Part shown: in pieces, positions 1 to 5,363 of the stretch
Layout: every line of letters begins with the position of its first letter
Position numbering within the stretch: position 1 is the first letter of the stretch
Source of the DNA: Bacteroidota bacterium
GTDB lineage: Bacteria > Bacteroidota > Bacteroidia > Chitinophagales > Chitinophagaceae
Length of the DNA: 5,363 nucleotides
NCBI GenBank assembly: GCA_026391115.1
Contig: JAPLER010000024.1
Coordinates: 1 to 5,363, forward strand
Reading direction: 5' to 3'
Translations under genes and position numbers: made by a program
Notes under the pieces: generated by a model
Databases searched by the model: none
What the model was told of the DNA's origin: nothing
The model's input: the letters and a program-made list of their open reading frames with translations, nothing else

Positions 1-203
1 GCAGCCAATGCTTCTCTAGATGCTTTTAAATATTGCAAACCCTTTACTGTAATAAATTGTACAGGTTCCTGCTCAAGTTCAAGTTGCAGTTGTTGATACT
101 TTTCAAACACAGGTTTTACACAAGCACCAAATGAACCAAAGTTTAAAAATGTAATGTCTTTATTTAATAAAAATTGAGACGATATGTTATTGCTTATTTC
201 CAT
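1..203 (-). CDS. Class V aminotransferase (isopenicillin-N epimerase-like), N-terminal fragment
   Basis: The frame opens at ATG (203-201) and runs off the left edge, so only about 67 N-terminal residues are present. Residues 11-50 read as the family's N-terminal signature: F-L-L-N, then T-F-L-N-F-G-S-F-G-A-C (18-28), then PVFEKYQ and a glutamate-rich stretch ending EPVQF. This pattern is typical of PLP-dependent fold-type I enzymes of the class V group annotated as isopenicillin-N epimerase-like or cysteine desulfurase-like. The PLP-binding lysine lies outside the window, so the substrate cannot be judged. The start overlaps the end of the upstream glycosylase gene by 10 bases, which fixes the start well and suggests translational coupling. 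There is no Shine-Dalgarno sequence, only an AT-rich leader, as is usual in Bacteroidota. Family assignment is fairly sure; the specific reaction is unknown. Confidence 0.8.
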   Translation of the reverse strand, partial: MEISNNISSQFLLNKDITFLNFGSFGACVKPVFEKYQQLQLELEQEPVQFITVKGLQYLKASREALA

Positions 204-829
204 TGTATATTTTTTTTATTGATATAGCTCCACCACAACATAAATGCAGCTAGCGTTCTATAAGGTTTCCAGTTATTAGATATTAATTCTATTTCTGTTT
301 TTGTGGTGTGTGGTGGCAATTGCAATAATTCTTTAGCACTAGTAATTAATGCCACATCACCTAAAGGAAAACAATCGCACCTGTGCATTGCCATCATTAA
401 AAATACATCTGCTGTCCAATCTCCAATTCCTTTTACCTGTTTTAAAATAATTTTTGCTTCATCATCACTACAAGTAATTAATCTTTTCAAATTCAAATCT
501 CCGCTTAAAATGGTTTGTGCCAAATGTTTTACATAAGTGGTTTTTTGCTTGGTAAAATAACAAGCTCTCAACTCCTCATTCGTAAGTGCTAGGATATTTT
601 CTGGCGTAACTGTTTTTATTTTTTCCTTCAACTTATTATATGCTGCTCTTGCCGATGCTAATGAAACCTGTTGCTCTAAAATAATTTGCACCAATGTTTC
701 AAAAGAAATACTTCTACCAAAAAGAGGCGGAAATCCATACACATCAATTACCTTTTGAAAGTAGGCATAATCATTAGCCAATAGCTGACAATACTTTTTA
801 TAATTGGTTTTGTTGAAAGAATTGTTCAT
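194..829 (-). CDS. alkA: DNA-3-methyladenine glycosylase II (AlkA-like, HhH-GPD family)
   Basis: This 211-residue protein belongs to the helix-hairpin-helix GPD superfamily of base excision repair glycosylases, which flip out and remove alkylated bases such as 3-methyladenine. Seen in the sequence: residues 47-60 contain the conserved I-I-L-E-Q-Q-V-S segment. The hairpin motif VKGIGDWTADVFL spans 132-144. The catalytic Asp is expected at D158 within FPLGDVAL. The C-terminal W-K-P-Y-R-T-L-A-A-F-M-L-W-W helix is at 187-200. No FeS-cluster cysteine set follows the fold, which argues against MutY or endonuclease III. It is shorter than E. coli AlkA (about 282 residues) and seems to lack most of that protein's N-terminal beta domain. 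Its ATG lies one base after the ligA stop and its TAA overlaps the next gene, so it is the middle gene of a probable operon with a repair partner. The gene symbol is by family; exact lesion range is not known. Confidence 0.9.
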   Translation of the reverse strand: MNNSFNKTNYKKYCQLLANDYAYFQKVIDVYGFPPLFGRSISFETLVQIILEQQVSLASARAAYNKLKEKIKTVTPENILALTNEELRACYFTKQKTTYVKHLAQTILSGDLNLKRLITCSDDEAKIILKQVKGIGDWTADVFLMMAMHRCDCFPLGDVALITSAKELLQLPPHTTKTEIELISNNWKPYRTLAAFMLWWSYINKKNIQWK

Positions 830-830
830 A

Positions 831-2933
831 CTAGCTTTCTATTAAGCTCAAAAACTCATCTTCACTAATTACTTTAATTGTATTAATTTTCTTAGCTTTT
901 TCAAGTTTGCTACCAGCATCTTCTCCTACAACCAAATAATTTAACTTAGCACTTACACCACTTACAATAATACCTCCTTTACTTTCAGCTAAAGCCTCAG
1001 CATCACTTCGTTTTAGTTTAGTTAAAGTTCCTGTGAATAAAAAAGTTTGTCCACTTAAACCACCTTCAACCACAGCTTCTTTTTTGGTGTTTTTTAGCTG
1101 CAAGCCCAGTTGTTCCAGTTGTTCAATCATTTTAATATTTTGTTCATTACTAAAAAAATGATGAATACTTTTTGCCACTTTAACGCCTACATCTTCCAGT
1201 TGCTGCAAGTCTTCTTCAGATTTATTTTTAAAATCAAGCAGATGCTCAACACTATTTGCAAGCGTTTTGGCTGTTGTTTCTCCAACAAAACGAATTCCTA
1301 AACCATACATCAATCTGTTTAATGGTTGTTGCTTGCTTGCTTCAATGGCAGCTTTTAAATTATCTATAGATTTTTTTCCAAACCCTTCAAGCGTGCCTAT
1401 TTCATCTAAATTCAAAGTGTAAATTCCTGGAATATCTTTTATTAGATTCAAGCTATAAAATAATCGCACATTGGCATCGCCAAAGCTTTTAATATCCATT
1501 GCATCTTTACTTACAAAATGGATAATTTTTTCTACAACCTGTGCTTCACATTCTATATTGATGCAACGCCAAACCGCTTCTCCATCTTCTTTAAATAATT
1601 CACTTTTGCAAACAGGACATTGCTTTGGAAAAATAATTTCCTGTTCATCTCCTTTTCTTAAATCAGTTATAGATTTCACAATTTGTGGTATCACATCTCC
1701 TGCACGTTCTATTAAAACAGTATCACCAATTTTTAAATCTTTCTCTTTGATGTATTCTTCGTTATGAATAGAAATACTGCTTACTGTAACACCTCCTAAA
1801 TACACTGGTTCTAGTTTTGCAACAGGTGTTACAGCTCCTGTTCTTCCTACCTGAAACTCAACATTAATAAGCTTTGTGGTGGCTTGTCTTGCTTTAAACT
1901 TATAAGCTATTGCCCATCGTGGATGATGGCTTGTCATACCTAGTTCATCTTGTAAGTGCAGGTCATTTACCTTAATCACCATTCCATCTATTTCATAAGG
2001 TAAATCATCTCTTTTACTTTCAAACTCTTGCACATAAGCAATTACATCATCAATATTATTGACTACTTTTTTTTCTTTGTTGGGAGAACGAAAGCCACAT
2101 TGCCAAAGCATTTCAAGTTGGCCATCGTGCGTTTCGATAACATCTTTGGGGTTTTGATTTTCTAATTTTGACTTTTGAATAAAACTTACGTGATATAAAA
2201 ACGCATCTAAATTTCTTCTGCCAACTTCGTTGGGGTCTTTAATTCTTAAACTACCCGCAGCTGTGTTTCTTGGATTGGCAACAGTTGGCAAGCCTTGCTG
2301 TATAAGGCTTTCATTATATTTATCAAAACTAGCTTTAGTCATTATTACTTCTCCTCTTATTTCTATTTGACTAATGCCATATTTACTAAAAGGTGCAGAT
2401 AAAGGAATAGAACGAATTTGTTTAATGTTATTGGTGATGTCATCTCCTGCAACACCATCACCTCTTGTAGTGGCTCTAATTAGTAAATCATTTTCATAAA
2501 TTAAACTAATACTTGCACCATCAAACTTAGGTTCTACACAATATTCTATTTTCTGCAAGCCACTTGCCTCCTTTGCCTTTCTGTCAAAATCGTTCAAGTC
2601 ATCGGCATTATAACTATTCTCTAAACTAAGCATTGGCACAAGGTGTTGCACATTGGCAAAGCCTTCATTTAAGCTACTGCCAACACGCTGTGTTGGAGAA
2701 TTTTTTGTAATCAATTCTGGATGATTTTTTTCAATTTTTTCAAGTAGTTTATACAGTTGGTCGTATTCAAAATCAGAGATTAAGCTATTGTTTAATACAT
2801 AATATTGATACTCGTGAAAACGCATTACTTCTCTTAAATCTTCCATTTGTACAGCATCAACAGCTGCATTTATATTATCTAAAAACAACTTTGTTTTTTG
2901 TTGCAGCAACCGTGCTTGCTCATTATTAAACAT
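831..2933 (-). CDS. ligA: NAD-dependent DNA ligase LigA
   Basis: This complete 700-residue ligase seals nicks in replication and repair using NAD+ as adenylate donor. All family domains are visible in order. Domain Ia carries H-E-Y-Q-Y-Y and ISDFEYDQL (40-60). The nucleotidyltransferase core has the catalytic lysine K136 in EPKFDG, RGDG (157-160), RGEV (193-196), PRNTAAGS (221-228), EIDGMVIKV (314-322) and AYKF (343-346). The OB fold is about 350-420, with GRTGAVTPVA at 363-372. A four-cysteine zinc finger uses C439, C442, C457 and C462. Helix-hairpin-helix repeats span about 475-620 and a BRCT domain about 624-700. No key residue is missing. Roughly 20 residues precede the usual N-terminal helix; M30 is an alternative start, but ATG 2933 gives a continuous frame and I recall similar extensions in related Bacteroidota. 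It is the first gene of the minus-strand cluster, followed one base later by the glycosylase gene. Confidence 0.97.
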   Translation of the reverse strand: MFNNEQARLLQQKTKLFLDNINAAVDAVQMEDLREVMRFHEYQYYVLNNSLISDFEYDQLYKLLEKIEKNHPELITKNSPTQRVGSSLNEGFANVQHLVPMLSLENSYNADDLNDFDRKAKEASGLQKIEYCVEPKFDGASISLIYENDLLIRATTRGDGVAGDDITNNIKQIRSIPLSAPFSKYGISQIEIRGEVIMTKASFDKYNESLIQQGLPTVANPRNTAAGSLRIKDPNEVGRRNLDAFLYHVSFIQKSKLENQNPKDVIETHDGQLEMLWQCGFRSPNKEKKVVNNIDDVIAYVQEFESKRDDLPYEIDGMVIKVNDLHLQDELGMTSHHPRWAIAYKFKARQATTKLINVEFQVGRTGAVTPVAKLEPVYLGGVTVSSISIHNEEYIKEKDLKIGDTVLIERAGDVIPQIVKSITDLRKGDEQEIIFPKQCPVCKSELFKEDGEAVWRCINIECEAQVVEKIIHFVSKDAMDIKSFGDANVRLFYSLNLIKDIPGIYTLNLDEIGTLEGFGKKSIDNLKAAIEASKQQPLNRLMYGLGIRFVGETTAKTLANSVEHLLDFKNKSEEDLQQLEDVGVKVAKSIHHFFSNEQNIKMIEQLEQLGLQLKNTKKEAVVEGGLSGQTFLFTGTLTKLKRSDAEALAESKGGIIVSGVSAKLNYLVVGEDAGSKLEKAKKINTIKVISEDEFLSLIES

Positions 2934-3003
2934 ACTTCTTTATTTACTATGCAATAGTCGCAATATATTCTCTTTGTTAAAAAAAAATTTACAGTCATAA
3001 ATC

Positions 3004-3039
3004 CAAATGCTACAACAAAGCGTAAGTATTAGCAACAAA
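3004..3039 (-). promoter_or_regulatory. Weak candidate promoter for the ligA cluster
   Basis: Read on the minus strand, TTTGTTG (3039-3033) is followed after 20 bases by TAGCATTTG (3012-3004). This resembles the Bacteroidota promoter pattern of a TTTG/TTG box near -33 and TAnnTTTG near -7, but the second box has one extra base (TAnnnTTTG). It sits about 70 bases before the ligA ATG in the 134-bp divergent spacer. No equally good match was found for the plus-strand fasciclin gene. The call rests on motif resemblance and position only. Confidence 0.2.
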
Positions 3040-3067
3040 TTAATTATTAATCAAAAAAACATTTTTT

Positions 3068-3652
3068 ATGAAAAAGATTTTAGGAGCAGCATTAGGTATT
3101 TTTATGTTAACAACAATTAATGCTCAAGAAAAAACAGTAGACGTAGGTGGTGCAGCAATGTATTCTAGTAAAAACATTGTAGCCAATGCCGTAAACAGTA
3201 AAGACCACACTACGCTTGTTGCAGCAGTAAAAGCAGCAGGATTGGTAGAAACATTACAAAGTGCAGGACCATTTACTGTATTTGCACCTACAAATAGTGC
3301 ATTTGATAAATTACCAGCAGGCACAGTTGCAACACTTGTAAAGCCAGAGAATAGAGCAACACTTACCAAAATTTTAACTTACCATGTAATTGCAGGAAAA
3401 TTTGATGCAGCAGCCATTAAAGCAAAAATTAAAGAAGGCAAAGGCACTGCAACATTTACAACAGTACAAGGTGGTACTTTAAAAGCAACTATGAAAGGTA
3501 AAAAATTAATACTTACAGATGAAAAAGGTGGTATGTCTATGGTTACTATTAAAGATGTATATCAAAGCAATGGTGTAATACATACTATTAAAGATGTATA
3601 TCAAAGCAATGGTGTAATACACGTTATTGATACTGTGGTTATGCCAAATTAG
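3068..3652 (+). CDS. Secreted fasciclin (FAS1) domain protein with duplicated C-terminal segment
   Basis: This 194-residue protein has a Sec signal peptide (lysines at 2-3, hydrophobic 5-15, likely cleavage near I-N-A-Q at 17-20), so it is exported to the periplasm or cell surface. There is no lipobox cysteine. The rest is a single FAS1 domain: the N-I-V-A-N-A start (36-41), the H1 motif FTVFAPTNSAFDKLP (69-83), YHV (105-107), and the H2-like ending NGVIHVID-TVVMP (181-193). FAS1 domains generally mediate adhesion or protein interaction; no specific partner can be inferred. The oddity is that residues 160-172 (TIKDVYQSNGVIH) are repeated exactly at 173-185, inserting 13 extra residues just before the last strand. 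The gene stands alone: divergent from ligA, convergent with the porin, and closed by a strong terminator. The ATG at 3068 is preceded by an A/T-rich leader without Shine-Dalgarno. Confidence 0.93.
   Translation: MKKILGAALGIFMLTTINAQEKTVDVGGAAMYSSKNIVANAVNSKDHTTLVAAVKAAGLVETLQSAGPFTVFAPTNSAFDKLPAGTVATLVKPENRATLTKILTYHVIAGKFDAAAIKAKIKEGKGTATFTTVQGGTLKATMKGKKLILTDEKGGMSMVTIKDVYQSNGVIHTIKDVYQSNGVIHVIDTVVMPN
3544..3621 (+). repeat. Perfect 39-bp tandem duplication inside the FAS1 gene
   Basis: Bases 3544-3582 and 3583-3621 are identical over all 39 positions, including wobble bases; the match breaks at 3543/3582 on the left and 3583/3622 on the right. The length is a multiple of three, so the frame is kept and 13 residues are duplicated (160-172 and 173-185). 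Complete identity implies a very recent slippage or unequal-recombination event, recent homogenisation, or an assembly error. A normal FAS1 domain has one copy of this segment. Confidence 0.95.
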
Positions 3653-3679
3653 TTTTTATTCTAACAATATCCTTACAAC

Positions 3680-3706
3680 AAAAGCCCTCAGTTGAGGGCT
3701 TTTTTT
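3680..3706 (+). terminator. Rho-independent terminator between convergent genes
   Basis: A 10-bp stem AAAAGCCCTC (3680-3689) pairs with GAGGGCTTTT (3694-3703) around an AGTT loop, followed by a run of seven Ts (3700-3706). It lies 27 bases after the fasciclin stop. Read on the minus strand the same hairpin is followed by only four Ts, so it may also stop porin transcription, less strongly. The porin stop codon is just beyond, at 3712-3710. Confidence 0.9.
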
Positions 3707-3709
3707 GGA

Positions 3710-4759
3710 TTATAATTTAAAACTAATATTAGATGTTATAATAAATGCCTTGCTATAGTTACTAAAAATATTCTCACTGGCCGAGTATAGTTTTCCTTCC
3801 AGCCTGCATAATATTTTATCTGAAATACTATAATCTGTATTTACCGATAAACCCCAAACCTTAAAGCCCTTACCAATATTGGTTTGTATCATTATTTCTT
3901 TATTGTCGTTAAAATACTCTGCACGAGCAGCCAAAGCAAAATTGTTTTTTATTGTATATTTTACAATAGCTATAGGCGATAACCAGTAACCATAATTTAC
4001 ATTGTCATATTTATCTTTTCCTATATCTAAACCTACAGTATAAGCAAGTTTTTTATTAGCAAAATATTGAACATAAATATTATGATATACTCTAACAGCA
4101 TTCATACTATCGGGTTTGTCGCTACCAATAAAATTGCTGTAGTTGAGTAGTAATTTATCATTGGGTTTATAGCTGCATTGTAAGCCAAATGATGGTTGTT
4201 TAATATTGCTTGGTGCATTTATTTTTTGCCAGCCGTTTAGTAATAAAATACTATAACTCCATTGTTGGTTTTTACTGCTTGTGCTTAATTTAATGCCAGT
4301 TTCAAAATAAGGCGAATTTTCGGCAAGCATACTCCTTGTTGGGGTAAAACAATCTGCACTTATAGCACTTTCAAAGCCAATATGTGATGGCATTATACCA
4401 GCATCTAACCAAATATTTTTAAATAATTTTATGCCTGCATTTGCCTCTAAAATATGTTGATAAAAAGTGGGCTCACTAGCTAGGTTATATTGAGGGTAGT
4501 TGCCAGCCATTGCTGCAACATTGGCTCTTACATTTTTTTTATTATAACTTACTTTGGCAAAAATTAAATTAGCATCTATTTGGTTGTGCTTTTTATGGTT
4601 GTATATAAAATTGGGTTTTTCGTTGTTGATAGGTTTACTAAAGTCGTAACTATAATACAACTCGCCATAAGCCGAAAATGTAAATGCAGCAGTGCTGTCT
4701 TTTTGGGCATTTAAGCCAAGCCAAAACACTAAAAAAACAAATGTAAAAAGGAATTTCAA
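3710..4759 (-). CDS. Outer-membrane beta-barrel porin (BBP2 / OmpL-like)
   Basis: With the start chosen here the protein has 349 residues. It matches from memory the putative beta-barrel porin-2 family common in Bacteroidota. Seen: S-A-Y-G-E-L-Y-Y-S-Y-D-F (29-40), N-F-I-Y-N-H-K-K-H-N (50-59), ASEPTFYQ (94-101), the diagnostic LDAGIMPSHIGFESAIS (118-134), and ENSPYFETG (147-155). Many alternating hydrophobic/polar strands follow to the C-terminus. The role is inferred as an outer-membrane channel; its substrate is unknown. The frame has no ATG near its N-terminus. TTG at 4759 gives a compact signal peptide, MKFLFTFVFLVFWLGLNAQ, with cleavage near NAQ, so I prefer it. TTG at 4795 or 4789 would add 12 or 10 residues. 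The 122-bp upstream spacer (4760-4881) holds no gene and no clear promoter or terminator. Confidence 0.88.
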   Translation of the reverse strand: MKFLFTFVFLVFWLGLNAQKDSTAAFTFSAYGELYYSYDFSKPINNEKPNFIYNHKKHNQIDANLIFAKVSYNKKNVRANVAAMAGNYPQYNLASEPTFYQHILEANAGIKLFKNIWLDAGIMPSHIGFESAISADCFTPTRSMLAENSPYFETGIKLSTSSKNQQWSYSILLLNGWQKINAPSNIKQPSFGLQCSYKPNDKLLLNYSNFIGSDKPDSMNAVRVYHNIYVQYFANKKLAYTVGLDIGKDKYDNVNYGYWLSPIAIVKYTIKNNFALAARAEYFNDNKEIMIQTNIGKGFKVWGLSVNTDYSISDKILCRLEGKLYSASENIFSNYSKAFIITSNISFKL

Positions 4760-4881
4760 TTGTATAGTTTTGAGCCATAAAAATAGCAATAACAACTATT
4801 GTAGCTACTGTTATGCATAATGCTTGCAGTTATTGATGTTTTTTAACATTGAGGAATGCAAATTGTTAGCTCCTCCAAAAA

Positions 4882-5292
4882 CTATTCCTTAACAATCTTT
4901 TTAGTAACCACCCCATTAGCAGTTTCAATAACAGCAACATAAACTCCTTTAGATAGTTGTTCAATATTAATGCTATTATCTCCTTTTGCTAAATTATGTA
5001 TAGACACTTGCTTACCAACAACATTGTATATTTTTATAGTGGCTTTGCTCTCTGTATTGATATGCAACACCTTACTTGCTGGGTTTGGATAAACGCTAAT
5101 TCCCAAATTCCTAGTTCCCAATTCCACACGCCTCACTTCACTATAACTCACACTACCATTAAAATCTGTTTGTTTTATGCGGTAGTAAGATGTGCCTTGC
5201 AAAGGATTGTTATCTGTGGTATATTTTTTAGCAACACTGCTATTGCCTGCACCTTTTATGGTGATGATCAGGCCAAGAGGTGGAAATTTCAC
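4882..5292 (-). CDS. C-terminal fragment of a T9SS-secreted protein (type A sorting domain)
   Basis: The frame ends with a typical type IX secretion C-terminal sorting domain, the signal that carries cargo through the outer membrane of Bacteroidota before cleavage. Numbering from the 136-residue open frame, YPNPAS is at 68-73, KIYNVVGKQV at 87-96, LSKGVYVAVIE at 113-123, and the basic tail TKKIVKE at the end. Residues 14-57 (GAGNSS...TSYYRIKQTDFNGSVSYSEVRRVEL) are the segment that usually precedes this tail in large secreted proteins, so hundreds of N-terminal residues are missing. The only start available is GTG at 5292, directly after a TAG, with no signal peptide. The first ~10 residues are antisense to cutC and look spurious. 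Homology therefore ends near 5262, and this is the 3' part of a gene cut at a junction. Which catalytic or adhesive domain it carried is unknown. Confidence 0.8.
   Translation of the reverse strand: MKFPPLGLIITIKGAGNSSVAKKYTTDNNPLQGTSYYRIKQTDFNGSVSYSEVRRVELGTRNLGISVYPNPASKVLHINTESKATIKIYNVVGKQVSIHNLAKGDNSINIEQLSKGVYVAVIETANGVVTKKIVKE
5096..5124 (-). repeat. Short imperfect tandem repeat in the linker before the sorting domain
   Basis: On the plus strand CTAATTCCCAAATTC (5096-5110) is directly followed by CTAGTTCCCAATTC (5111-5124), differing by one substitution and one deleted A. It encodes the variable linker E-L-G-T-R-N-L-G-I between the fibronectin-like segment and the YPNP sorting domain. 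It may have arisen by replication slippage, but chance is possible at this length. Confidence 0.4.
5252..5268. other. Putative chimeric or rearrangement junction
   Basis: Recognisable T9SS-cargo coding sequence (minus strand, I-K-G-A-G-N-S-S) extends up to about 5262, and recognisable CutC coding sequence (plus strand, V-M-I-R-P-R-G-G) begins at about 5258-5264. Both genes lose their N-terminal portions at this same place. By hand count, GC is 36 of 100 in 5161-5260 and 44 of 100 in 5264-5363. The exact breakpoint is hidden in a stretch compatible with both proteins. No IS end, att-like site or long repeat is visible at the join. Confidence 0.75.
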
Positions 5293-5363
5293 CTATTCAG
5301 GGGATGAATTCGAAATTATGCAGGAAGATATTCTCCAATGCAAGGAACTCGGCGTCTATGGAG
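5258..5363 (+). CDS. cutC: Copper homeostasis protein CutC, internal fragment
   Basis: The plus-strand frame from 5258 runs off the right edge as about 35 residues: MVMIRPRGG, NFTYSGDEFE, IMQEDILQCKELGVYG. This matches the CutC signature (MIRPRGG-F-Y, then E-F-x-x-M-x-x-D-I and K-E-L-G), which lies well inside this roughly 210-250-residue TIM-barrel family, about 60-70 residues from its start. CutC has been linked to copper tolerance, though its biochemical role is unsettled. The expected N-terminal part is absent: upstream DNA is the antisense of the T9SS gene. ATG at 5258 is only the nearest in-frame Met, not a credible start. Third codon positions are G or C in 17 of 35 codons (for example ATC, TTC, CTC, GGC, GTC), unlike the A/T-ending codons of the other genes. 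This suggests a different genomic origin. Confidence 0.8.
   Translation, partial: MVMIRPRGGNFTYSGDEFEIMQEDILQCKELGVYG

Noticed and set aside
1471..1767. Plus-strand open frame inside ligA
   Set aside because: It is antisense to the conserved OB-fold and zinc-finger region of ligA, with no family features; the same applies to the frames at 303-536, 1110-1301 and 3124-3369 (minus).
2934..3067. Plus-strand promoter for the fasciclin gene
   Set aside because: A TTTG occurs at 2973-2976, but no TAnnTTTG-like box follows at suitable spacing, so no site could be supported.
4775..4778. ATG on the minus strand (4778-4776) as porin start
   Set aside because: It is out of frame with the porin, and its product begins MAQNYTIEIPFYI, which is not signal-peptide-like and does not lead into the barrel.
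4801..4851. Palindromes GTAGCTAC (4801-4808) and TTATGCATAA (4811-4820), and a 5-bp stem ATGTT/AACAT nearby, as an operator or terminator
   Set aside because: They are short and AT-rich, no known motif is matched, and the hairpin lacks a GC-rich stem and a T-run; chance is enough in this composition.
5260..5292. GTG-started N-terminus (MKFPPLGLII) for the T9SS protein
   Set aside because: These residues are encoded by the antisense of the CutC RPRGG region and follow a stop codon directly; they do not resemble a signal peptide or T9SS cargo sequence.
4996..5307. Plus-strand open frame antisense to the T9SS fragment
   Set aside because: It has no recognisable domain, lies opposite a convincing T9SS tail, and its end crosses the junction in a different frame from cutC.

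Overview
The window reads as low-GC chromosomal DNA of a Bacteroidota member, probably Chitinophagales/Chitinophagaceae-like. The evidence is a type IX secretion (T9SS) sorting tail, a BBP2/OmpL-like porin, signal peptides ending in N-A-Q, strongly AT-biased codons, and no Shine-Dalgarno sequences before the starts. The rank below phylum is an inference. The genes are ordinary housekeeping and envelope genes. I found no new defence, mobile or RNA system, and no tRNA, rRNA, CRISPR array or IS element.

Left half (1-2933, all minus strand): a tight cluster transcribed ligA (NAD-dependent DNA ligase) -> alkA-like 3-methyladenine DNA glycosylase -> class V aminotransferase (only its N-terminus lies in the window). 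One base separates ligA from the glycosylase, and the glycosylase overlaps the aminotransferase by 10 bases, so this is very probably one operon. Glycosylase and ligase act at the first and last steps of base excision repair.

Middle (2934-3709): a 134-bp divergent intergenic region, then a plus-strand secreted fasciclin (FAS1) protein. Its last conserved segment is duplicated by a perfect 39-bp in-frame tandem repeat. A strong hairpin terminator lies in the 57-bp gap before the convergent porin gene.

Right part (3710-5363): a minus-strand outer-membrane porin with no in-frame ATG (best start TTG at 4759). A 122-bp spacer with no gene follows. Then comes the C-terminal end of a T9SS cargo protein on the minus strand. 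Around 5252-5268 this fragment abuts an internal piece of a plus-strand copper homeostasis protein CutC. Both genes lose their N-terminal parts at the same point, and base composition and codon use change there. The last ~100 bases are therefore best read as the far side of a rearrangement or, more likely, a chimeric assembly join.
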